From assembly GCA_045532295.1 (NCBI GenBank), contig JAZSFP010000002.1:62001-126000 (forward strand): 64,000 nucleotides of DNA, in the 5' to 3' direction. The first letter of the stretch is position 1. Each line of letters begins with the position of its first letter. The notes below the pieces were generated by a model, which was not told where the DNA came from, did not search any database, and worked only from the letters and a program-made list of their open reading frames with translations. Made by a program: the position numbers and the translations under genes. This document shows positions 49,226 through 59,003 of this stretch, piece by piece. This DNA comes from UBA10677 sp045532295. GTDB taxonomy: Bacteria; Bacillota; Clostridia; Christensenellales; Pumilibacteraceae.

Positions 49226-51355
49226 TTATTGAATATTTTTTTTGAGCATAAATCCGTCAAGATAAGCGTTATAACTTGCTATCGTCTCAGCAGTAGGCGC
49301 AGTATAACCTTCTTTTTCGGTTACGTAACTGTTATAGTGGTTATAGTGAAGTCCCAAAATATCAACGCCGTAAGTTCTAACTACGAGGGTATCTTCGCTA
49401 ACGTCTACTACCGTGTACATTGAGTAGTTAACGGGGTTACCTGCGTTTCCGCCCTTTCCTCCGCTCAATACCCTACGATACATTTGCGTAGTGTCGTTAA
49501 AGTTATAGGTGTTGTTTCTGTTGTTCCACTGATATCCACCGCAACCAGGTTCGTGAAGTATCGTTCCCCATTGATTAGAAGAAAGCGTTATAAGGTCTAC
49601 CTCTACTCCGTCAAACTCCGTCTTCTCAACGGTGGAGGGCGCTACCGCCATTTTGTAGTCGTGAACGATACCGTTAGCGTTGGAAATAGTGCCTTCTAAA
49701 TTCTCGTCCCAGTAAACGGGATAGGTAGAATTAATGTAGTGGTTATGACCGTAAAGGAGCATATCAACCTTGTATTCCTCGAATACGGGAATAAGTTGAG
49801 CGGGCATTCCTATGCCTTCGGTTACGCCCGAAATAGGTCCTTCGTGGATTGCCGTTATAAGCCAACAGTTAGGGTTCTTTTCTCTCGCTTTTTTAAGGTC
49901 GTACTTGAGCCACTCTACTTGGCTATCGTCAAGGTCAAAGTCAACTATGCCAGTGCTTGGGTCGGGCTCGTAATAGTCGTTAGAACGAAGTACGGTATAG
50001 TGAATAGGACCGTAATCGAACGAATACATAGGTCCGCAAATATCAAGCGAATCTACGTGGAAGTCGCCTAACTTTTCGCCGTCCTCGTTATAATACGAGC
50101 CTTCGGGGTTTTGGTAAGAATAAACCTTGCTTACGGTGTTCTTCATCGCCGTATACCATCTCGGGCCTTCGTGGTTACCAGCAAGAACTTGCGTGGGTAT
50201 GGAGAAAAGATATTCGTCTACCGAGCCTTTCATTTCTCTCCACTGACGAGGTTCTGCGCCGTAGTTTACGATATCTCCGCCGTGAGCGAGGAAGTCGAAC
50301 TCGCCAAACTTAGCAGTTGCGGCGTTCTCAACGAGCGAATAGCCCGTATCTTCCAAGAATTTTTCCGTCTTCGTGCCGTCTCCGTTATCGTAGGAGTAAA
50401 CGGTACTATAACCTGCTCTCTCGCCGATATAAGCGTCTGCCTGCGTATCTGCGATGAACATAAACTGAACGGTTTCGGGGTTTTCTTCACGCGTCGTGAA
50501 AGAATATTCCTTATCGTACCATACGTCCGCTGAATAGTCGCCGAAACGCGCGATATATTCCGTTTCAAAGTCAAGTTCGTCTACTATAGCAGTAGATAGG
50601 TATTCGTCCTCCCAAGCCTCCATTTTGGCTTGGTAAATCTTAACGGAAGGGTCGTCCCAACTCTCAACCGCTTTTTCTTTAACCATTACTACGCTTGCTA
50701 CTGGTTGATTTTCAGTATGCCATACTACGCTGTAATCGGTTGCTTCGGGATTATAATAAGAAGTTGACGCTCCCATAGGGGTTAAGCCTTGCTTTTGCTC
50801 TTCGCTAACTTCTTCCCAAAGCGCAGTGAGGATATACATATCCTCGGTATCAATTTTCGTAGTACGGGTTACGATTTTACCGTCAGCGTTAAGCCATCCG
50901 CCAAAGCGTTTACCTCTCATAAGGGGCGTGGGCGTATCGCCTAAAATTCCGCCGTAGGTTACCGTTTTGTCAAGTTCGTTTATGCCCTCGCCCATATATT
51001 TTACGATGACTTGGGTTTTACAGAACTTTGCTTTAACGGTGTAATCACGAAGCACTGAAGGCGCAACGTAAACGTAAGAATAGTTGCCAAGAGCGTCCAC
51101 TTTTTGCGAGGGTATTACCTTTCCGCCGTTAATAGTAAGGCTTTCAAGGATATATCCGGGATTTGCCAAAAGAGTAATCGTAAGGGGATCGCCTTGCTTA
51201 ACCTTAGTTTCCGATACCTCTATCGAGCCGTAACTTGCCGTAGCCGTTACGCTAAAGGTAGGCTCTTGGGGTACTTGTGGCGCGCAACCGACGAAACTGA
51301 ACGATAGCGACGCCACCATTATTACCGTTAAAATAATGGATATAAATTTTTTCAT
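49226..51355 (-). CDS. Surface lipoprotein metallophosphoesterase with repeat domains
   Basis: A 709-aa lipoprotein (Cys24 in SFVGC). Residues 30-110 form a bacterial repeat (GYILESLTINGGKVIPS), 110-180 an InlB-type B repeat (GKRFGGWLNADGKIVT), 190-290 a purple-acid-phosphatase-like sandwich. A calcineurin-like domain follows: FIADTQ, LAHGGDIVNYG, VLAGNHEG, LITAIHEG and LLYGHNHYI supply the metal ligands. It hydrolyses phosphate mono- or diesters outside the cell. Start 51355 is chosen because the ribosome site GGAGG lies eight bases upstream; a longer frame starts inside that site. Last gene of the importer locus. Confidence 0.82.
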   Translation of the reverse strand: MKKFISIILTVIMVASLSFSFVGCAPQVPQEPTFSVTATASYGSIEVSETKVKQGDPLTITLLANPGYILESLTINGGKVIPSQKVDALGNYSYVYVAPSVLRDYTVKAKFCKTQVIVKYMGEGINELDKTVTYGGILGDTPTPLMRGKRFGGWLNADGKIVTRTTKIDTEDMYILTALWEEVSEEQKQGLTPMGASTSYYNPEATDYSVVWHTENQPVASVVMVKEKAVESWDDPSVKIYQAKMEAWEDEYLSTAIVDELDFETEYIARFGDYSADVWYDKEYSFTTREENPETVQFMFIADTQADAYIGERAGYSTVYSYDNGDGTKTEKFLEDTGYSLVENAATAKFGEFDFLAHGGDIVNYGAEPRQWREMKGSVDEYLFSIPTQVLAGNHEGPRWYTAMKNTVSKVYSYQNPEGSYYNEDGEKLGDFHVDSLDICGPMYSFDYGPIHYTVLRSNDYYEPDPSTGIVDFDLDDSQVEWLKYDLKKAREKNPNCWLITAIHEGPISGVTEGIGMPAQLIPVFEEYKVDMLLYGHNHYINSTYPVYWDENLEGTISNANGIVHDYKMAVAPSTVEKTEFDGVEVDLITLSSNQWGTILHEPGCGGYQWNNRNNTYNFNDTTQMYRRVLSGGKGGNAGNPVNYSMYTVVDVSEDTLVVRTYGVDILGLHYNHYNSYVTEKEGYTAPTAETIASYNAYLDGFMLKKNIQ

Positions 51356-51373
51356 ACTTTTATCCTCCATTTA

Positions 51374-54300
51374 TTAAGCCTGAGCAGGTACTACGCGAAT
51401 TTCGGAAAGGTACACTACCGTTCCTGCGTCTGCGTATACACCGTTGTTTTTCCAAGCAAGCGAGAATAACTTACCTGCGTGGTGCGCGCTATAATCCGCC
51501 GTTGCGCCTAACGCGTAGTCGTAGAAGTACTGGCTGGTTATCTCTTCAACGGGGATTTCAATATCCACCCAAGTGTTTACCGCTACGCTTTCGTTTATCT
51601 TTACTTTGCGTTTGTTGGAGTCTTGCGCCTCACTCGAGTCGGGGTCGTACGAAACTAATACGTCCGTCGAAACGGTAGCAAGTTTACTTGCATCCGCGCT
51701 TACATAGTAACTGAACTTAAGTACTCCACCACTAAAGTAGTTGTACGCGGACTTGGAATACTTAGGAATAAACTTAAGTCCCATTTGAGTAAGATTTGCG
51801 CCTACCGTAGACTTATAGAACTTACCACTGCTCTTGGAAGGCACTGCGCCTTCGCTTGCGTCTACTATTTCTTTAGAGTTAGTGTTATCCGCTCCGCCGT
51901 AGTGAGTTGCTATATAGTTCGTATCCATTTCCGCAAACTCAATGCCGTTACTTACGTCGCCTTTAATGCCTACGCTCTCGTAAACGGTACCAACGAGAAC
52001 ACCACTTTGCTTATTTCTTGCGTAAACTACGATATCGTGTACGCCGTCGGAAAGGGTGGAAGTGTCAACGGTAAGTCCGTCCGCAGTCGCCGTGCCTACT
52101 TTAGTATAGTAAGCGTATTTTTCATCGAGAGTACCGGGAACGGTATAACTATCCGTAAGAGCAACGCCTTCGCCCGTCGTAGTAGTTACGCTTTCCTTTA
52201 CGCTTAAGCCGGTAAAGAGAAGTTTTCCACTACCACCCGTAGTCGTAAGGAGCGCGTGAGAACAAGTCGTATTAGTAATTTCAAAGTCGCTTACGGTCTT
52301 TGCGCCTTGAGTGAGTAAGTACCAGTCCATAAGATAATCGTAGTTGTCAATAATCTTTTGAACGGTAATGCTTACGGTGTCCCAAGTATTCTTTGAAGGC
52401 GCAGTTCCGTGGTACGCCATACCCTTATTCCACTGACTGATATTGTCGAAGTAGATTTCCACCACTACCGCCAAATTCGCGTTGCTTTCAACGAGTTTTT
52501 GATAGTACGCTTTAGAGTGGTTAAGACGAAGCGTCCAACCCGCAACCGTTCCTGCAAGGTTAAATTCTTGAACTTCTCTTCCGTCAAATACTTTCTTCGT
52601 ACCTAAAAGGTTGCCTTTATAAGTGAAGGTATCACGGTGCGAGCCTTTCATACCGATTACGTCGTCTACGCTAAAGAGTGTCGTTACGCTTTCGCTACCG
52701 TCGTAAATATCTATATCGAGAGTGAAGTATTCTTTGGTTGCGCCGTCCTTATTGAGCGTTGCAATCGCTCTATACATACCCTCAAGCGAGGTGGTGTCTA
52801 TCACGCCGTAAGCGGTTATTCCGCCGTCAACGATTTCAGTTAATCCACCGTCTATTTTGTAAAGAGCATAAGTTAATTGATATCCTGCGGGGATTTCGTC
52901 GAAGGTTATTCCGCCGTTGTCCGCGCTATTGCTTACGGTTATGCTCGTTTTCGTGGAATTGTCAATGAGTACTGATTTATTCTCAAGGTCGGTGAAGGTA
53001 TTGCCTTCTACCGTAACGGTTGTCGTCACCTCTTCGATTGCCTCGTAAAGTATTCCGTTAACTACCGCGCTTACGATTTTTACGGTATAGTTGCCGTTGA
53101 ACGCCGAATTGAATACGCCGTCCTCTAGCGTGTAACCCGTGCCGTAGATCGCGTACTCAACGCTTTCCGCTATCGCGCCGTTTACCTTTACCGTAAGGAT
53201 TTCGTTAAGGTCGTAAGAGGTGTTCTCAATCAAGGTTACACCGCTATTGAGCGTAGTTTCAACCGTTGCGTTCGTCATTGCGCCTTCAAAACGGAAGTCG
53301 GTTAAACTAATCGTTCTTTGACCGGTTACTGCTGCCCAGAAGAAAGGCGAGTGCTTGGTGTTATTCTCGATTTGCTTTTCCGATCCGTCAACGGTTTGAC
53401 CTACTTCGTACCAAGCAACGAGGTCGTCGTACGCCTCGAGGAACTGGTCGAGCGTTACGGTAAGTTTATATACCGTGCCGTCGGACGCCATACCGCCGTT
53501 AAGTATCATAGGCACGGAAGAGGACGAGTTGGTCGCGTAGAGTAAGCCTCTGGGCCACAACGCGCTCGCGTTCTCTGCGTTATAAGACACCTCAATTACG
53601 ATATTAGGAATACTATCAACCGTATTCTTGATGCGTTCGTAGTACGCTTTAGAGTGAACGGGCATTGCGCCGATTGCAATATATCCGCCGGGAGCAAAGG
53701 TCATTGCGCCGTCAGCGTAAGTTCCCTCTATTCCGTTTTGCGCTACGAAGTAATCGTCGTTAGGGTTGGGGTCTGCGCCTCCGTCTACTCCAACGGTGGG
53801 GTTAACCTGCTTACCGATAATGCCGAGCATTTCGCTTGCGCTAATTACGGTTGCGTCGATTGCGTTTTCGTATACGTCAATATTGAGCGTAAAGTATTCC
53901 TTGTTTGCTCCGCTTTCAGTATGAGTAATCGTTGCAATCGCTCTGTACTGACCAAAGAGGTTTGCAGTAAGAATTTCACCCGTATTAGCGTCGATTTGGT
54001 CGCTTTCAGTGAGGGAAACGCCGTTTACCTTATAAAGTTTATAAGTATAAGCGTAACCGCTAACGAGCGCGTCAAAACTCTCTCCGCTCTTCGTATTATC
54101 CTTAACTATAAGCGAAGTCGTTGCCGTCTTATCAACCAAAATTTCGTTCTTGGTAAGGTCACTGATTACTTGGTCGCCTTGTTCAACTTCAATGCTTACG
54201 AGCACTTCTCCACTTGCCGTATAGGTTATACCGCCTGCAACTGCTTTAACTACTTTAAGTTGGTAAGTACCACCAAACGCGGAGTTGAACTTGCCGTCCT

Positions 54301-57300
54301 CGAGCGTGTAACCCGTACCGTATACTGCGAACTCAACTTCCGTCGTCTCTACTCCGTTAATCTTCACGGTGTAGTTAGAGGTTAAATCAAAGTCTTTACC
54401 CGCCTCAACGGACGCTTTCGCTTCGCCTACCGCGTCGCCGTTAATCATTGCGCTTTCAAGCGTAAGAGCGGAGAAGGTGAGTTCACCAAGTCCACCTTGC
54501 GCTTTAGTTACACTCGTCCAGAAGTAACTGCTGTGCTTTTCGGTGTCGATATAAGTTCTGCCGTTCATATTTTGAGCGAATTCGTACCAAGCAACGAGTT
54601 TATCGTATACAGCGATAAACTCTTCGAGCGTTGCCGTAACTTTATACTCCGTTCCGTCGCTCTTAAGTCCAGCCAAGTAAATATCGTCCTTGTTCATAAA
54701 TCCACGAGGCCAAGTAGCGTTATAGCCGATATAACTAATCGTGGTTGCAACCTCGGGAACGGGTTTTCCAGCGCCCGTAAGGTCTAAGAGCATCTTTTGG
54801 TAATACTCTTTAGTGTGTTTAGGAAGAATATTGAGTTGGATATAGCCCGAATTTCTATAAGTTACTTTGCCGTTTTCTACGGTGTAATTAGCGTTTACAC
54901 CGTTTGCCGAGAAGTAGTCGTCGTTCTTATCCTCTGCAGTGGGGTCAATCAAGACGCCGTTAAGCGCGATATAATCGGAAATATCCGCAATCGTGCCTTC
55001 GCCCAAAGTAGAGTTATAAACGTCGATAACGAGCGTGAAATAATCTCTCTTTACTACAAGGTTACCGCTCGTATAAACAGCCTTAATCTCTGCAACGAAG
55101 ATGCCGTCAAGCCCTGCGAGGTTAAGCGTCGAACCGCTATACTCGACTTCGGTGTCAATCTTCTCTATTCCTTTCTTTTTAAAGAAGGTGTACTCGTAGC
55201 CGTAGTTTCCGCTTAAAGTATCAAGCGCGCCAGCCTCAGCGTTCACGTCAACCGTAGTTACGCTTGCAAGGTCGATAAGAACCGTCTTATCCGCTTTTTC
55301 AGTTATCGCTTGACCACCCGTAATATTTACTACGGTATTAACGGTGGTTGCAGGATAGTAAATAAGTCCGTCGCTATCAACCGCGCTTTCAAGTTTAACG
55401 GTGTAACTGCCGTTGAAAGGCGCGAAGAACTGACCGTTTTCAATGGTTACGCCACTCTCTTGAGTGCTAAACACTGCATTAGTCAACGCCTTATCGCCTT
55501 CTTTAACTTCAATATCCGAAAGGTCGTAAGAACTTGAAGAGGAAGTTACGCTTGCGCTTGCTGTAAGAGAAGCGTCGTTTTTAGCAAAACGGATATTACC
55601 GATATAAGCGTAGGTGTTTGCGTAAGCGTTTCTATTTGCGTCGGTATAGCCAAGTTGGAACTCAAGCACGTAACGGTACATACGCTCGGGAGAAGTAAAG
55701 GTTTTCTCTCCGTTCATATATTCGTAGTTAGCAACGATAGTTTTTACGGGGATTGAGTGAGTAAGCCAAGTGTCGCTTAAGGTCGCGTCGTTAGAAATTT
55801 GCTTGCTCTCGCCCATAAGGTTTGAATAAGTTCCGATTGCTCCGCCGTAGTGGATATAATAATCGAATACGAGCGAAACGCTTTCGTCAAGGCTTTCGTA
55901 ATAGGTCTTAGAGTAAGTGGGTTTAAGCCCGATTGCGATTGCGTCGTACTTATCGGTGGGGTCGTCAAGTTTGTAATATTTCTCGCCTGCTCTACCCGGC
56001 GCGTCCGTAACTACGGTAACGAGTTCACGCGCAGGAATATGTTGATAATATCCGCTCGTATGCTCGCCTAAAGTTACGCCTGCCCAGTAGGGATGATCGT
56101 TATCTAAAACGTCCGCGGGAATTACTTTATAGGAAGTATAGGTTTCTCCGCCCATTTCGTATTCGCCTGCAACTTCGACGTCGTAAATGCCGTACTCGGT
56201 TGCCGTAAAGTAACGATTTTCCGATACCGTTAGCGTTTTTCCGTTAAAACTTGCAAGATATTTAAGATTATTAAGGGTCGTTTCGCCACGCTTAAGAACG
56301 GCGTTCGCCTTGTGGATATCTACCACTACGCTATCTCCAACTAAGCGTTCTGCAATCGCGCCTGCGGAGAAGGTAACGTCGTCGTTTACGGTTGCTTTAA
56401 GAGTGATCGCGCCGTAACGGTCGGGACTGTTTGCCTTCATCGTGAAAGTGTACTCACCGTTTGCAGTAAACTTGTAACTATCAAGAGAAGTAAGGGGGGT
56501 AGTTTCACCGCGGAAGGTTACGGTAGCGTCGTACTCGCCCTCTTCTTCGTTAATAATGAAGGTGTCGGCAATATCGATGCTTTGTCCTACCGAGAAGGTA
56601 GTTTGAGCGTCTTCTTTAACCTCAATATCCGTTTCCTTGATTGCGAAAATCTCGCTTACGTAAATCTCAAGTCCGTCTTCGTGATAGGTGTCCGCGTTAT
56701 AACTGTAATTGTCGATATAGAACATATCCATATCGTCGTTTACGTAATAGTCGTAACGACGGAGGAAGGAATAACGATACGGGTCTCCGGGGGTATCCTT
56801 GTTAAGTCTTATGCGCATTTCCGTCCATTGATTGTTATAAATGGGGGAAACTTTTCTGTTGTCGTCGGAGGGCTCGGGATGAGAATACATACCTTTACCG
56901 GGGTGTGAGTACGCGTACGCTTGGTGCTTTTCGCCCTCTCTTCCCTTTAGATATACCCAAACGCTTACGTAATCGTAGCCTTCTTGGGCAAGTTGCTCGT
57001 AGTACGATTTTTCGTGACGAGGATTGATATCAAAGTGGATATAGTTTTCTCTAATCTCGTCGCTCGTATCTTTCGTCTTATAGAAAGCAAAGTTACTGGG
57101 CTTTCCGTAGGGGTCTAAAATTCCACTCTCTTCACTGCTAATAACCGACCATTTACCACGGTTCTTGCCTTGATAAGCGTTGATTTCCGCCCAGTCGTCG
57201 TGATAAGTTTCTACTTCGCCACGCTTTGCAGGATAGCGAGCGTAGATGGTGTATTGATATTCAATACTCTTGCCAAGCGCGGTAGCGGTTACGGTAATTT

Positions 57301-57820
57301 CGTACTTACCTGCATCGGCAGGCGTGAATTTGCCGTCGGTAAGTTGAACTTTTTCACCTTCGTGCAAAACCTCGATACCGATTTGCGCGTTATCAACGTC
57401 ACAAATAGGAACGATTTCCACTTCTTCGCCCACTACTTCGTAAGGATTGTAGTCAACGTAAAGTTCGGACACCATTTCTTTTACGGTAACGGTAGTCGTT
57501 CTCTTGTGCGTTTTACCGTCGGCGGTATATACTACGTAGGTTATTACGTAGCCGTCAAGGTCGGTTGCAAGGAAACTACCGCTATTTACCGTTACTATTC
57601 CGCCGCTCGTAGTCGTGACGTCGGAAAGTATGTCTAACGGGTCGCCACTTTCCGTCATAACGAGCGGTTTTTCAATGACGATTGCGCTACCTTGCGTTAC
57701 CGTAATTTCGCTTTTTACTTCGAAACCGCTAAACTTTACTTCCTCTACTGTGGAACAAGCCGATACCGAGAAAAGCATAAGCATAGCGAGAATTAAAGAT
57801 AAAATAACTCTCTTCTTCAT
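51374..57820 (-). CDS. Giant 2148-residue modular surface lipoprotein
   Basis: Lipoprotein signal with Cys22 (FSVSAC). Two Ig-like domains (25-195) are followed by six jelly-roll-like modules, each with a [HY][STE]K.YY-type signature: near residues 269, 636, 1005, 1391, 1769 and 2023 (the last reads YSKSAYNYF). The modules alternate with Ig-like spacers that share EDG.FNSAF.G.Y.[VL]K. Modules share strands such as WPRG and W.KGMA. No catalytic motif, anchor or SLH domain. The pattern suggests repeated carbohydrate-binding units on a long stalk; ligand unknown. Sits 12 bp after the gene for the 389-aa lipoprotein. Confidence 0.7.
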   Translation of the reverse strand: MKKRVILSLILAMLMLFSVSACSTVEEVKFSGFEVKSEITVTQGSAIVIEKPLVMTESGDPLDILSDVTTTSGGIVTVNSGSFLATDLDGYVITYVVYTADGKTHKRTTTVTVKEMVSELYVDYNPYEVVGEEVEIVPICDVDNAQIGIEVLHEGEKVQLTDGKFTPADAGKYEITVTATALGKSIEYQYTIYARYPAKRGEVETYHDDWAEINAYQGKNRGKWSVISSEESGILDPYGKPSNFAFYKTKDTSDEIRENYIHFDINPRHEKSYYEQLAQEGYDYVSVWVYLKGREGEKHQAYAYSHPGKGMYSHPEPSDDNRKVSPIYNNQWTEMRIRLNKDTPGDPYRYSFLRRYDYYVNDDMDMFYIDNYSYNADTYHEDGLEIYVSEIFAIKETDIEVKEDAQTTFSVGQSIDIADTFIINEEEGEYDATVTFRGETTPLTSLDSYKFTANGEYTFTMKANSPDRYGAITLKATVNDDVTFSAGAIAERLVGDSVVVDIHKANAVLKRGETTLNNLKYLASFNGKTLTVSENRYFTATEYGIYDVEVAGEYEMGGETYTSYKVIPADVLDNDHPYWAGVTLGEHTSGYYQHIPARELVTVVTDAPGRAGEKYYKLDDPTDKYDAIAIGLKPTYSKTYYESLDESVSLVFDYYIHYGGAIGTYSNLMGESKQISNDATLSDTWLTHSIPVKTIVANYEYMNGEKTFTSPERMYRYVLEFQLGYTDANRNAYANTYAYIGNIRFAKNDASLTASASVTSSSSSYDLSDIEVKEGDKALTNAVFSTQESGVTIENGQFFAPFNGSYTVKLESAVDSDGLIYYPATTVNTVVNITGGQAITEKADKTVLIDLASVTTVDVNAEAGALDTLSGNYGYEYTFFKKKGIEKIDTEVEYSGSTLNLAGLDGIFVAEIKAVYTSGNLVVKRDYFTLVIDVYNSTLGEGTIADISDYIALNGVLIDPTAEDKNDDYFSANGVNANYTVENGKVTYRNSGYIQLNILPKHTKEYYQKMLLDLTGAGKPVPEVATTISYIGYNATWPRGFMNKDDIYLAGLKSDGTEYKVTATLEEFIAVYDKLVAWYEFAQNMNGRTYIDTEKHSSYFWTSVTKAQGGLGELTFSALTLESAMINGDAVGEAKASVEAGKDFDLTSNYTVKINGVETTEVEFAVYGTGYTLEDGKFNSAFGGTYQLKVVKAVAGGITYTASGEVLVSIEVEQGDQVISDLTKNEILVDKTATTSLIVKDNTKSGESFDALVSGYAYTYKLYKVNGVSLTESDQIDANTGEILTANLFGQYRAIATITHTESGANKEYFTLNIDVYENAIDATVISASEMLGIIGKQVNPTVGVDGGADPNPNDDYFVAQNGIEGTYADGAMTFAPGGYIAIGAMPVHSKAYYERIKNTVDSIPNIVIEVSYNAENASALWPRGLLYATNSSSSVPMILNGGMASDGTVYKLTVTLDQFLEAYDDLVAWYEVGQTVDGSEKQIENNTKHSPFFWAAVTGQRTISLTDFRFEGAMTNATVETTLNSGVTLIENTSYDLNEILTVKVNGAIAESVEYAIYGTGYTLEDGVFNSAFNGNYTVKIVSAVVNGILYEAIEEVTTTVTVEGNTFTDLENKSVLIDNSTKTSITVSNSADNGGITFDEIPAGYQLTYALYKIDGGLTEIVDGGITAYGVIDTTSLEGMYRAIATLNKDGATKEYFTLDIDIYDGSESVTTLFSVDDVIGMKGSHRDTFTYKGNLLGTKKVFDGREVQEFNLAGTVAGWTLRLNHSKAYYQKLVESNANLAVVVEIYFDNISQWNKGMAYHGTAPSKNTWDTVSITVQKIIDNYDYLMDWYLLTQGAKTVSDFEITNTTCSHALLTTTGGSGKLLFTGLSVKESVTTTTGEGVALTDSYTVPGTLDEKYAYYTKVGTATADGLTVDTSTLSDGVHDIVVYARNKQSGVLVGTVYESVGIKGDVSNGIEFAEMDTNYIATHYGGADNTNSKEIVDASEGAVPSKSSGKFYKSTVGANLTQMGLKFIPKYSKSAYNYFSGGVLKFSYYVSADASKLATVSTDVLVSYDPDSSEAQDSNKRKVKINESVAVNTWVDIEIPVEEITSQYFYDYALGATADYSAHHAGKLFSLAWKNNGVYADAGTVVYLSEIRVVPAQA

Positions 57821-57832
57821 TTTATCCTCCTC

Positions 57833-59002
57833 TTATTTGGTTTCCATACGCATATTGTCAATCCAGAATACTCTATCTTCTACTGCCTCTAAGAAGGTTA
57901 TAGAAATGTATCCCGTCTTATTGAAGTTTACGTCGTCGCTAATGTTCTTTTCTTCAAGTTCGCTAACCTTAAAACGAATTTCGTTCCATTGATTAGGCTT
58001 GAGGTAGAGCACTTTGTTGCAGTAATTTTGTTGCAAAGTTTCTCCGTACATAAGAAGATGCACGTAGGGAATAGGATTTTCTTCAGGAACGTAAATATCG
58101 AATACGAACTCGTCGTCCGCCTCGTAAAGTTCCCAGTTTACCATACCGATTTGGTCAGGACAGAATATAAGACCGGGATAACTATTCCTTCCCTCAAGTC
58201 CGCCGGGAGCGGTTACTTTAAGCGAATAGCCCATACCAGTTTTAGTAAAGGTGCTATCCAACTCAAACTCAGGTATTATTTCCTCTGCAAGCCAGTCTTG
58301 TTTTTGGAAAAGTTCCGCTTGCCACTTGTAGTCGAACGAACAAATCTCGTCTTGAACGAGCGTTTTATTAATTCCTTGAACCGGCGTGGTCGTTTTAAAA
58401 CAGTTTACTTCGTCCACGTAGAAAATATTATCTTTATCTTTAGGACGGTCGAAACGGAAGTTAAGTCCTTCAACGCCGTGCTTGTTGTCGCCGTCAAGAG
58501 GAATATACTCGCGCTCTACGGAATAGTTTATTTGCGTCCAAGAATTAGGCGCAAGTTCGAACCAACGAACGTTGCCAAGCGTAGTACCGTACGCGGAATT
58601 TGCGAACTCGTACACGGGCTCAACGCCAAAACGCTCAACGGTGTCTTGTGCGTTATACACTGATACCGTTACGAAACCCATATAATCGAAGTTGGTGTTA
58701 TCGGTAAGGTCAAATTCGTTCTTAAACGACTGATAAAGTTTGGGCGCGCCGTCACGGAAAGGGTTATGAACGACGGTTACTTTTGCGCTACCGTTACCCT
58801 CTTTTACAAACTGAGTATCCTTGTTAAAAGTTACTTTTCCAAGCGTACCTAATACTTTTAAAAGGTTAAAGTCGCGTTCTTTTTCAAAAGAGTTAATCGT
58901 TACTTTGTTAGTAGGCTGAGGCGTTTCGCTTTGGGGAGCGCAAGCAAAGCAAGTAAAGAGCGATACGATTACTAAAATAAAACTTAAAAATCTTTTCATC
59001 AT
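57833..59002 (-). CDS. Lipoprotein with two carbohydrate-binding-like sandwich domains
   Basis: A 389-aa lipoprotein (lipobox FTCFAC). Two similar halves begin INSFEKERDFN near 33 and ICSFDYKWQAE near 218 and each ends with a D[EN][VM]..-type strand (FYVDEVNCF, FWIDNMRMETK), typical of jelly-roll modules of the CBM family 11/extended type. WFELAPNSWTQINY and LYLKPNQWNEIRF are matching strands. It lacks catalytic motifs. The start is at ATG 59002 or 58999, both served by the GGAGG at 59009-59013; a longer frame to 59059 would overlap the upstream gene. Confidence 0.7.
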   Translation of the reverse strand: MMKRFLSFILVIVSLFTCFACAPQSETPQPTNKVTINSFEKERDFNLLKVLGTLGKVTFNKDTQFVKEGNGSAKVTVVHNPFRDGAPKLYQSFKNEFDLTDNTNFDYMGFVTVSVYNAQDTVERFGVEPVYEFANSAYGTTLGNVRWFELAPNSWTQINYSVEREYIPLDGDNKHGVEGLNFRFDRPKDKDNIFYVDEVNCFKTTTPVQGINKTLVQDEICSFDYKWQAELFQKQDWLAEEIIPEFELDSTFTKTGMGYSLKVTAPGGLEGRNSYPGLIFCPDQIGMVNWELYEADDEFVFDIYVPEENPIPYVHLLMYGETLQQNYCNKVLYLKPNQWNEIRFKVSELEEKNISDDVNFNKTGYISITFLEAVEDRVFWIDNMRMETK

Positions 59003-59003
59003 C

